A DNA stretch of 64,000 nucleotides. Origin: Sipunculus nudus (taxonomy: Eukaryota > Annelida > Sipuncula > Golfingiida > Sipunculidae). The DNA lies in contig CM049317.1 of NCBI GenBank assembly GCA_026874595.1, positions 30,546,901-30,610,900 of the forward strand, written 5' to 3'. Position numbers and translations under genes: made by a program. The notes beneath the pieces are model-generated. The model did not search any database. It worked only from the letters and a program-made list of their open reading frames with translations, and was not told the origin of the DNA. Every line of letters starts with the position of its first letter. Position 1 is the stretch's first letter. Of the stretch, positions 39,701-52,600 are shown in pieces.

Positions 39701-42700
39701 CGACCACATTACGTTGTCATCACATTCTAACTTAAATTTATAGATTTACCTGCGTGACCGGCTGACAACCCAGTATGGGTAACAGAGACACACACACAAC
39801 ACGCTCCCACACAACATATCCCAGCATGCACACCACACCAACCGGAAGAAAAGGTAACGTCAACATGGCTAAGCAAATTTCCATTTACCGCTTTTCAAAC
39901 TGTACTCACCTTTACCTAGTAATTATTAAAAAAGTAAAAAATAGTTGTGACATCGAATTAAACCCTGGCCCCAAAACAAAAACTCTAGATATATACCATA
40001 TTAATATACGGAGTATCTTAAACAAAATAGAAGACATAGAAATAGAAATACAAAACTTCGACATCGTCTGCTTTACAGAGACACACCTAGACAGCTCAAT
40101 TACAACCGAACAAATTTTAATACCCGGATATCAGCCACCAGAAAGGCTAGATAGATCGAGACATGGAGGTGGCATTGCAGTATACATTAAAAATACTATT
40201 GCATACAAAAGAAAACATGATATTGAATCCAAACATATAGAATCGATTTGTATTGAAATTATGAACCAACCATCCAAATTTATTTGCACAACAGTGTACA
40301 AACCACCAAACCAACCTGTAGAAAGCTGGGAAAACCTTAACGATTTCTTCTTTGATCTTAATTCCCTACCAAGTACTAGACATGTTAATGTGGGAGACTT
40401 AAATTGTGATATGATGATAAACTCACCCTCCCCAAAACTCAAAACCATAATAAAAGAACTCAATCTCTACCAACACATAAGTCAACCTACCAGAATAACC
40501 GATAATACTGCAACACTTCTCGATGTAGCTATTACTAACTTTAATGAATATATTATCAAATCAGGTACCTTTCCAAGGAAATACAGTGATCATAATAGTA
40601 TATATATAAAGATAAATTGGACCACAAACAGTCACACCTCACCTAATCCGATTAAAACATGGAACTACCAAAAAGGAAACTATGAGGAAATGAGAAATAA
40701 ATTAAGGAATATCAACTGGAATGATATATATAACTCAACATCTGATATAGAAATCATCTATGATAAAATACTTAAGGAAATTAGTATTATAAAAGAGCAA
40801 TGCATACCATTTCATAATATTACTCATAATTCATATGATAGAGAATGGTATACCCGTGATCTTAAACTTCTAAAAAGAAAATGCCTCCGGCTACGTACAA
40901 AAGCTATGAAATCAAACAAACCTAAAGACATGGAAAATTATAAAACATCTAGAAATAACTTTAATAAAGAAGCAAGAAAAGCCAAAGCAAACTACCCCTC
41001 CAAAATTGCTGCAGAACTTAAAAATAATCTACATAATGAAAAACTGTGGTGGAAAACAATAAATGTTTTAATGAAGGGCAATAATCAACAAAATATACCA
41101 CCACTTATCAACAATGATGGTACATTTGCAACTGAACCAAAGGAAAAGGCTAACTTACTAAATGAACAATTTATTAAACAAACAATAATTCAAGAACAAC
41201 ATTTTTCTACTCCATATTTAGCTAGTAAGAATTACAATAGACTCGATAACATTAAAATAGATATTCACGAACTGGAATCAATTATGAAGAATCTTAATTG
41301 TAACAAATCCCAAGGCCCTGATGATATCCCCCCCATCATCCTTCGTGAATGCTACAAAGAACTTGTATATCCACTCTGGAAACTTCTTACATTATCAATG
41401 GAAAAAGGACAACTTCCATCACTCTGGAAAAAAGCAAATGTAACGCCAATCTATAAAAATGGAGAAAAAAATAAGCCAATCAACTATCGCCCTATATCCT
41501 TAACATCTTGCATATGCAAACTATTTGAAAAAATTATCTTCGATCAAATGTATAAGTTCTTTAAAAATAACAATATAATCAGTCCACATCAGTCCGGCTT
41601 CATACCTGGAGACTCCACGGTCTACCAACTCTCTGACCTCTATAATTCAATTATCCAAGATATAGATAAAGGCAAAGAAGTACAGGCTATTTTCCTAGAC
41701 ATAAGCAAAGCCTTTGACAAGGTCTGGTCAGAAGGTCTCCTCGCCAAACTGTCATCTGCTGGAATAAAAGGTAAACTGCTTCGTTGGATTGCCCAGTACC
41801 TGAAAAATAGGAAACAACGAGTATTAATTGAAAACGATTACTCCCATTGGGAAACACTTCATGCTGGGGTACCCCAAGGTTCCATACTGGGACCCCTGTT
41901 ATTTCTAATATTCATTAACGACATTACAGACAACATAACAAGTAACATTAGACTATTTGCAGACGACACCATGTTGTATCTCACCGTTGAAAACTGATCT
42001 TTAGCAGCAAAAATACTAAATAGAGACTTGGAACAAATCTCAAAATGGTCAAAAAAATGGTTAGTCACCTTCAATGCAAAAAAAACCAGATCACTGTTAT
42101 TCTCAATGAAACCAAAAACAGACCATCCTGACCTATATTTCAATGGTATTAAAATAGATAAATCTAACACCCATAATCATTTAGGAATAACACTTAGAAA
42201 GGACTGCAAATGGAACGATCATATAGAAAATATAAAAGCAAAAGCAAACTCTAAAATCTTAATTTTGAGCAAATTAAAATATATGCTTGATAGGAAAACT
42301 CTAGAAAACATATATTATACATATATAAGGCCAATACTAGAATACAGTAATGTTATGTGGTGTAACTGCACACAAGAACAAAGCGAAACACTAGAAGCTG
42401 TGCAATTACAAGCTGCCAGAATAGTAACAGGCTGCGTCAGGGGAACTAGCCATGCAAAACTCTACAAAGAAACAGGCTGGCCCCTACTCAAAACGCGTAG
42501 AGAAAATTCAATGGTCATCCAGCTGCACAAAATGATAAAGCTAGAATCCCCCCAGTACCTGTACTTACTATTACGGCCACACAGAAACACCACCTTTAAT
42601 ACAAGATCTAGTGATCGACTCAATATACAAGACATTTTCTGTGGAACAGAGATCTACTATAATTCATTCTTACCAAAATCTATAAGATTATGGAATAAAT

Positions 42701-45700
42701 TAGATGAAAGACTTAAACACTGTCAAACCAGCAATCACTTAAATATAATATATCCAGGGAAATTGCAAGAAACAAACCACCAAAATACTTCAATTCAGGT
42801 ACAAGAAAGGCCCAGATAATTCATACCGGACTGCGAACACAAAGCAGTGACTTAAACTACGATCTATATAGAAGACACCTATCCAACGACCCAAAATGTC
42901 AATGTGGATACGAAACAGAAAATGCTGAACATTATCTGCTGCAATGCCAACTCCATGTCAATTCTAGAAATAAATATCTCCCCCAAGATATATCTGTAGA
43001 AGAACTCCTCTATGGTAGCGCATATGCAAACAACACCAGAAATGAAGAAATCTTTACATCTGTATGTTCATACATAGAAAACACAAACCGGTTCAAAACA
43101 TAAAAATCTCCCACAACACCTCCAAAACACAGACATACAACTATAACACTTCCACTTACCAAACATCCACTACCAAACACAACCCCTACCATAACACTGA
43201 ATACTGCCATCGTTTTATATTTTATATTTTATATTTTATACTAGAAATATTAGGGAGAGAGTCAAGATAAGCTTTAAGTAGCTTGCACTTAATCCCATTG
43301 ATGTCTGTACCATAAGATATGTGCATATTCAATAAAATATCTCAAACAAAAACTGTTCATGGGGGCTTACACACTTAAACAGGGATGACACATGTCACGA
43401 GTCAAAATTATTGATACACCATTGGTATCATTAATACATGGCAGCCTGAAAAAGTGTCTTGAAGTTTTATTATTAAAATTGTTTTAATAATGATGTTTGC
43501 TGATCATATTTCTCAACATGATCCAAGTGTGAACAGAAAGAACTATTTTACTTGGATCAGGTCAATACCTTGTTGTTAAACACATATGTCAAGTTCAGCG
43601 TAATAGTGTTGATCATGTATCTTCATTTGTGTTTTGAATGTTATTTAGTGGGTCATCCAGGGGGCACTAGTATCTGCTGATGATCTTTTGCAGAAGACAT
43701 GGAAAAAATACACCTGATTGGAACAAGGCCGACTACCTATGGTTGTTAAGACAGTTGTAACATTATTTTAGTCTAAATTAAAGAAAAGTGAAGGTTTTCA
43801 TACTTTCATGCATTGTAGCCTCGGGACCAGTATATTTCTAAACTTATGAAGAGCCTGAAACTAGAGGGCAGCACTGGTGTAGCTGAGGAGAAACAAGAAC
43901 AAGACGACGAGCCAGCTGGGGAATCATGGGAAGACTTGGCTGACGAGGATGAGGTGACTTAAATTATTTAAAATCTAAGAAATTTGGATATGAAAAATTT
44001 GTGTGAAAAATAGGTATATCAGAGGGGGCTGTATGTTTTCCTTTAGATAATTAGACACATCCAGTGGTTGATGCATTTTAGGGAGGGTTAACAGTATGTA
44101 GTCTGAAAGACCCAAAGCCACACTTTATTTAAATCTAAAACTCTTTATATTAACCCTGGTGGGCTGTTTGTATTTCTATTTGCCAATAATTACAAATGAT
44201 ATAAAATGTTAGATTTAACATTGGTAATGTAAATCATTCAGAACCTTTAATATGAACTGGTGTGCATGACCTGTTCAGACAAAGATTGGAACCATCATAT
44301 GTGCCTGCAAACATTTCATGTGACCATTTCAAGTGATGGATCCTTGACCTTTTTATATTTGGACACGTCCTGATAATTCACAGAGGTTTCTATATTTGTG
44401 AAAGAGTTCATGAATCAGTCCTTGATGATGCTTAAATCACTGTTGTCTGTCATTAGTTCAGATACACTTAGACAGATGGCGCTTATCACACTGCCTCATA
44501 TCAGACAGATTTCCTTTCTAGAATGAAAACATGTTGATCCTTTTTGGTGTCTTTTGACAGGCAGACTTATGTAAAACACACACATTACTATCCTAAGTAC
44601 TCCTTTTCAAAAAGAATGAAAAACTGTTTCAAAAACATGATTTGTTGAATTTTCATTTCAGGAAAAACTTGTTATTGAGAAAAAGAAAACCCAATATCCA
44701 ACAGAGAAGAGAGTTTCAGGAGATCAGCTCTGTAGTTTACTTTGTGAACACCAGAGGTCAGCACAGTTTAAGGAACTGCTGCAGGATAGACTTAATCTGC
44801 CTGTTTTCCAACACAAGGAAGATATTATCAGTTTTGTTAGAAGAGAGCAAGTCCTTGTTGTGGCTGGAGAAACTGGGAGTGGCAAGTCTACACAAGTTCC
44901 ACAATTTATTCTTGAGGTAAATTTTTTTTGCAGTTTCTCTTTCAATTTTATATTAAAGAAAAAAATTAACTTTGAATGTCTTATATTACATATATAACAA
45001 CCAGTTTCATATCTTTCAGAATATTTAAGAACCACAGTTGTAAATAGTAAATAGTGGGGGACAGAGTGTCTTTTTCAGAAATAAGATATTTATAGAGATG
45101 TAAATAGACTTGTGTGACATATCACACAAGTTAGTATTCCCCTGTGTAATTATAAAAATATTTAAAAAAATGATAAAACATGAGGTGAACATGTTATGAT
45201 TAGTTATTCAATCTAGCCACCATATCTGTTGCCATCATAACCTGATATTTAGTAGCAAATGTTTGGAAAATATTAGCTTTGCGGTTAATATTTTTTTGCC
45301 AAGAAATAGAAATGCATATTGTAAACCATATTCCCTTTATGGACTTGATAGATTTTCTATATTTCAAAATGTGGTGTATTTTGATTGATATTAACCACAA
45401 AGCCCAGGTACATAGTATACCGTATTTCATCTAATTGTTCGACCATAAAAAAATAAATAAATTTTACAGAGGTCGATTAAATGGAGGATAATTAGAAATT
45501 AGTACCTTGCAAATCACGTCATGGTCGAATAAATAGAATCGCTTTTATGTATGGGTTCGTCAGCCATCGCCTCAGTTCATTGTCGTGTCTCTCGTATTGT
45601 CCATTACAGCTATATCTTTATGTGTGCTATTAAATCCCGTCATGTGACAATATAATAGGTTACAAAATAAATGTTATCCATTATATAAGGGAGCTGTTTC

Positions 45701-46642
45701 TTAAAATCAACTGTATTAATTCCATTCAAATGGTGAGTAACGGGCGTTCATACATTACTGTGGTGGACATATGAAGTGCGTGATTTGCCGTCGTACGGTG
45801 GGCGATATTATAGCTTTTAAGAAAAATTTGGTTTATTATCTTGTCAGATCTTCTCAAAAATATCATAAATAAGACCAGTAAATTTCACAAGATTTTAATC
45901 GTATTTTAAAGAAATACAAAATACAAACATCCTGCTCACCGTGTTTGTAAGAAAACAAATATTCACAGCATGCTCAACGTATTTGTCAGTTATAAATACA
46001 AAGTGATGAATGCAAACTACGTTTCACAGCATACCTTTTGTGTTTGTCAAGACACTGTGTTATGTAAATGAGGTTGTTATATGAAAAACAAAAAGGAATA
46101 GTGAGGGAATATGTCGGTACAAAGGGGCTGAGGAAGCTTTAATAGCGAGTTTGGTTATAATAACGCCTGTTGTCCAAACACGGACACAGGACATGATTTC
46201 CCGGCCAAGTGTTCCCGTTGCCAAAACATCGATTAACATGAAAGGCGATAGTTTGCCCTTTGACCACTACCGTGTAATCTTGGTCAGACCGTGTCGGAGG
46301 GTAAACTGTGACCAGTCGGTAATTAGTGAGTCGATTTTCATTGAACGTAATTAACGGTGGGGCATCGGAAGCACCTTATAGGGCAAGACGTTCTCTAAAC
46401 ACTGCTTCATTTCATATTTCATGACTCATTTAATTGATATCGTGATCAACATACTGAGGTAAGATTTTCATTTTCAGTTGACTGCATGCAGATTTGTTTT
46501 TTTTTAACTCGCATTTTTTCCAAACAATGTAACTGTACCGGTATTCAGAATTACTGAAATCATGAATGAAAATGCTCAATACTGACTCGATAATACGCGA
46601 AGTATAGAACCGTGTCTCTAGCGGTCCATAGAGAAACACAAT

Positions 46643-46684
<42 letters not shown>

Positions 46685-49600
46685 TATATAACAATAGTAA
46701 ATAAAAATAAGGATTATAAAATTTAATGATAATTCTTTTCACTTTTGAACCGTAGTGGTAAGGAAATTCGCCCATGTTTTTTTTTTTGTTTCATTTATAA
46801 CGATGCATTTATTAAATCTCAAATAAGTCGGATCATTCATACGGGACTGAAGGGACGCAAAACGTGTAGTTTCAAGGCTGAATCCAATAAATCACATAAT
46901 TTATGCTTATAAGTACGGTACTTTTTTCAGAGGGTTCCTCTCGATTAATATTTATTTAAGCACTACTGGTTGTTGTTTAAGTCTGTTCCCATTTCCCATG
47001 TCCCATGCTGCTTTGCGCGTGGCCTGTGAGTTTGTGTTCATGGGCGAGCTATTTACGCCCCAAACGACCAAGGGTGCCAGCCATGAGATATGAATGCCGT
47101 GAATACAGCATTATTTTATAATCAACATGATTATCTTACGTCAGTTATCAACTACTACTAACTACTAGTGTTAGAGATATCTTTTCGTCATCAAACGTCA
47201 ATGTTTTGCGTATTTACGGCAACAAGGTCAGGGGTCAGAGCTGACAGTCATGAGCCATTTTAAACGTCGCTATAATGCGATCACTTTTGCGCAGTTTATT
47301 AAAAGTATTAAAGAAAATCACACTTTTATAATGTAGAAGACGCCTTTACATTTGTCCTGATGAATGGAACAAACACCAAATACAGTATGTTACATATATT
47401 CTTTTATTTTATTCATCAGTCACTTACCTTACTGGATATGACTGGTCTCTTTCGACACCATGTCCGCCAGTTTGGACATGATTCAGTGAGATGAAAAACC
47501 TTTCAAGCAGTCGAAAATTAGAGGAAATTTAGAAATTAATAACCTTGAATATTTTTGGAGGTCATATAAATAGAGGGATTGAACAATTGGATGAAATACG
47601 GTAAATTAAAATGCTGTATGTTTCTGTACCAGTGCTGTATTGTACATAATGTGAATTATCTGTTATTTCTGTCTTTCCCAGGATTGCTTAATGAATTCCC
47701 CAGATAAACCCTGTAACATCATCTGCACAGAGCCCAGGAGGATATCAGCCATGAGTCTGGCTAACAGAGTGTCCCAGGAGATGGGAGAGGATGGTCCAGG
47801 TAGTAGAGATGCCCTGGTTGGATACCAGATCCGGTTTGAATCCAAGCTGACCGAGTCAACTAGACTGGTATACTGTACTGCTGGTGTGTTGCTGAGGAAG
47901 CTGCAGCTAGACTCTATGCTGAAGGGAGTGTCTCACGTTATTGTTGATGAGGTAAATGATCAGATATTTAGCTCTGTCCATATGTTTTTATACCCATTAT
48001 GGTATACCCATGGGACCGTTCATCTGTCTGTTTGTCCTTTCACTTTTAGTGTCTCTGTGATAAGTTACCAGGGCTCTGATGGATTTTCATGAAACTCACC
48101 ATATCTACTGAGCAATAGATTATTTCGCCCAAATTTGATTATGGGGAAAATCCAAATATACTGAATAAGGTTAGAGGCTGTGATGGACTCCTTTAAAATT
48201 CATTTTGAATATAAATCAGTACAGTTTTTCACCTGAATTACATTCTCAGCAAAATTCATGCATATTTAATGAAGTCAGAGGTCACAGTATATGTGATGGG
48301 CATATAATACACCATTTGCAGTGCTCTTGTTTCATGCATCATTTCATGTATTTATCATTTATCATATTTAAATCTGCTTTTATAAGCATGTCAGATTAAC
48401 CTTTGACAACACTGAAGAACGTTTGTTCACCAGCATCTAGTGGTAGAGTGCAGGACTCTAAACCGGGAGGTACTGAGTTTGAATCATAAATTTGTATCTC
48501 AGACGAGGAGTGGGGAGATTTTTCATGATTGACCCCAATCAGGGTGAGCCCCTTTGCAGGTTTGATGGGAAGGCTGTGCCCCACATTCAGGTATCACTTC
48601 TCCACCAAACATCTCTGATGTCATCAATAAATTATCATAAGATTTTCACAAAGGGGAGCAAATATATAAAGAAAGAGACAGAGGGAGAAACAGATGTGTG
48701 TGAAAGCATCACCTCTGTAAAATATGTACACACTCCAACGGGTAATACTAGAAATCTGCATTCCTTTTCTGCATTCAAAGGAATGCAAGCCTCCACCAAG
48801 TGTTATGGGAATATTGCTTGAGGATGTTCCTGAATCCGGATCATTTGAGGGATCTCTACCAATATGTAATTGATTCTTCATTGGCCTATTCCAGAAATGG
48901 CCTGAAAATTTCATGAGATGCCATCCATGACGGCACGAGGTATTTTGTGAAGAAACGTACAAACACATACAAACAGGAAAAAAACCAGGGCTGTAATGTC
49001 TTTTTTAAAATTGGGTGGCTCAAATGCTGAAAACACCCTCACTCCAAAGTTCCCATTCCCGAAATTCCCTGAAGGTTTCATGAGATTCTGTTCATGATTG
49101 CTTGAGTTATGTTGTGAACAAACACACAAAAATACACACACACTCATGAATGGGGATGAAAGCATACCCTCCTGGCAGGGGCAACAACAACTATAACAGA
49201 AAAGGATTGAGACAGAAAGACAGACACACAAGTAACAACTTCACTGGTAGCTGGCTGTTATAACAAGGTCTTGACCAATCTAGTTATTTGCAACTGTGTT
49301 AATATGATTTTTCTACAACAATCCATACAAAAATGACTGAATAAATGATCTCCTTCAGGTTCATGAGAGAAGCGTGGAGTCTGATTTCCTGCTGCTGATT
49401 CTGAGGCATCTCGTGGCCAAAAGGTCAGATCTGAAGGTGGTCCTGATGAGTGCCACGTTGGACAGTAAGAAGTTCTCGGGTTACTTCAATCACTGCCCAG
49501 TGATGGAGATCCCTGGCCGTATGTTCCCTGTGACTCCACTGTATTTAGAAGACATTGTAGAACAAACTGGTTACATATTGGAGGATGACTCAAATTACGC

Positions 49601-52600
49601 TCTCAGGGTGGACAAGCTGGTTCAGGTAAGGGGATAGGGCTAACTGAAATTCCCCATTTGTTGCTTAAAATAGATTCAAATGTTTCAGACAAACAAAGAA
49701 AATATGCTCCTGTTTTACAACAATACATACAGTGGTGGACTTTTTGTCTGCAGGTGAGGGTTAAAAATTTGCGATGTTTGCAAAAAGGACATCAAGAAAA
49801 TTAAACCTATCATAAATAAAATGCCCCTAGCTACACAGGTGAAAATTAATTTATACTGCAACCTCAGTGACATCTTATTTGTATTTTCTTTGTTTATAGA
49901 GTCACGATGCCAAGTTTGACATTATTTACATTAACAGATCTTTTATTTTATCCATAAGTCAAATATTGGTATTATTATCAATATGAGATATTTTACATTA
50001 TCTACCTGTAATGAACCAGTATTTCCACTCATTTAATGTTCCCTGGGTCCTAAAATGGTAAAGATATTTTGCAAAAATATTAAATATTTCATGCAGTAAA
50101 GAATCTATTCTGTTTAATTTACTATTTGGTGATACAGTGGAGCGCCGTTCATCCAAACATCTCGGGGGACACGGGTTTTGTTCCGAAAAAGAACGTTCGG
50201 ATGAACAAACACCTGTAAAATAAAATCGTTTCATCGATGTTGTCATCCCGGTATTACTACTAAATGGTGGTACGGTGTCACAGACTTCGGTTAGCTTTCA
50301 GAATTATAAAAAACGTGAACAGAACGGAATAATGTGTTATAAAAACCTTTTTACTATCAAATCAAAATTTCAATCAAGCTATTATAATATCTTTAATTAC
50401 TTTATTATTATTATTTGTCAGTAAAGTACATGTACCAGTTAATCTATGCTGAACGTGTGGATATCTGCCATGATAGATTTACCGCCCTCGGTGCCGTCCC
50501 CTATGTGCAGACAGTTAAACTAAATGTGCTTGTGAGACTCATTTATTACTTGCTGCGATGTAGAAATTGACAAAATATAAAAAAAAGTTTTATATGAATG
50601 CACAGTTTATTTACAACAATAGTGCAGAAATATCACACAAATATCACATGAAAACTGATGAACATGGGGTTTGGCGGATCACATGCATCGAGAAAGTCAC
50701 ATCATAAAATCAGTTAAAATAACTGGGGATATCAGACTGCCTGGAACGATAACGATTGGAAGCATGCGTGTCTGGCATCTGGCCCTTATAATCCTTTAGC
50801 TTCTGACCACTGTTCTTGATGTCACTAATAGTAGATCTGCCAACATTGAACTCTCTGGCCAGCTCAGCTACCTTGGTGCCTCGATCAAGTCTCTCCAGAA
50901 TGCTGAGCTTGTCTTCAAGTGACAGGACATGGCGTTTGCGCTTGCGAGACCCTGACTCCATCTGACATGAAACTTGAGTGCTGTGTTGTCATGGTGAAGA
51001 TTTGCTAAATTGTGAATGAACTTGCATGTCATGGTATAGCTTATATAGAAGATAGATTTGCCTGCACTGTTAAACTGCTCAGATGAGTACAAGTTCGAGC
51101 GTATCAGAGTCAGACATTATCAGCTCAAAATCTACTCACTCTCATGGCCGGATGGTTTGCAGATGTGAACAACTCGACATTGCAGGACACAAGGTTAATT
51201 AGGGGACTCGGCCGGTGGTAGTTTTCACATCTATAACTGCTCAAATGAGTACAAGCCCAAGCTGCGTGTGTACAACTTGGGTAATTAGGCTTTGATACAC
51301 CTGCAGAAACGAACCAGTGATGCATTTATAATTAGTCGGGATCGGGAGTAAATACACGAGCCATAATCAGTTCTTCTTATTGAATAAATATTATTTTTAT
51401 ATTTCCAGATTTTCAAATTACGGATAAACGGTCATAATTTTGGTTCTCCAGTTTTAATTACGGATAAACGATTTTACGGATAAACGGTGTTCGGATGAAC
51501 GGCGCTCCACTGTATTGTGAATATTGAACCGTCGTGAAACATTGAAAAAGTGGAAATCACGAAATTTCATCCTTGCAAATATGAAGCCAACCACAGTATA
51601 CATTATAAGTTAAATTTTATATTGATTTAATATATTTTTTTTAAACCTTTGTACTCTGGTATATGATATCACTTATGAGAATGTTTGTCTAAACATGTGC
51701 AACTTGATATTTACATTTCTGATTGACCTTTAGACTTACAGGGCTCTTCCTAGTTTAATTTGTGACTAGTTTTTGTGTGAGTTATCTCAGCAGTATACTT
51801 TAGTTGGCATCTTATTCATGTGGTTTAAATTTGTTATATTCACCGTCTGACAAAATTGAAGTAATGGCAAAAATCCTCTTGATGTACAGCTATCCATACA
51901 GTGATAAAAAGGTGGTCACTGGGGCTGCCATATTTCTGGAAAACTGTAGACATTTCCTTACGAGGACTAAAGGGTAATCATTGAAAGCAGGTTATTTAGA
52001 TGTTTCATGTTTAGTAGTTATCTTCATATTCTGGTGAACCTATTTTTCATATATCACCAAAATGTGTATTCTTGTTAAGCTGTTAGGCATCTCTAGTTAG
52101 CTGACATTGTTGTACTCTTATTTAATGATAGGTCATCTTATGCTTCCACTTTGTTTGACTTAATTGACCTATTATGACTATAGACTATATTGTTATATAG
52201 CCATGTTCCAGTGTGTATTAAAACTGGCCCGGCACCCCAGGTGCATAGGTCCTTGTGGGGAGCAAGATGTAAACAGAATGTAACAACACTGGCTTGAGGA
52301 TGGCCCAGGCTTGGGCCACTGGTAACACATTCCTGTTTTTATGTAGATGGGAACATGGCTATGATAAGATCAATGAAGCTGGAACAAAGTTGAAGAGTAG
52401 TAGGACCTGATATGTAATGAGAGTAACTCTGTGTTAATGTCCAGATCTAATTACTCACTGGTTAACACCCTTTGTTTAGTTAAGCAAAATAAAGGCAAAC
52501 TTTTAGTGTCAAAAAAGCTGATATAGGTCTGATGTTTGCAAACATTTTCAGCATCTGTTGATTTGAAAAATGTCAGTGGTAAACAAATGATCATAAATGT

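Larger units (their letters stand above)
38495..43348 (+). mobile_element. Full-length two-ORF non-LTR retrotransposon (LINE, Jockey/CR1-like)
   Basis: A 4,854-base element bounded by a perfect 15-bp target duplication. It has a 312-base 5' UTR, ORF1 (38807-39562), ORF2 (39775-43103 with two lesions) and a 3' UTR with AATAAAAT (43331-43338) and an A-rich end. The RT sequence type and APE endonuclease place it in the Jockey/CR1/L2 group; the exact clade needs phylogeny. The 5' end looks complete, unlike most LINE copies. It lies sense in DHX29 intron 11. Confidence 0.92.
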
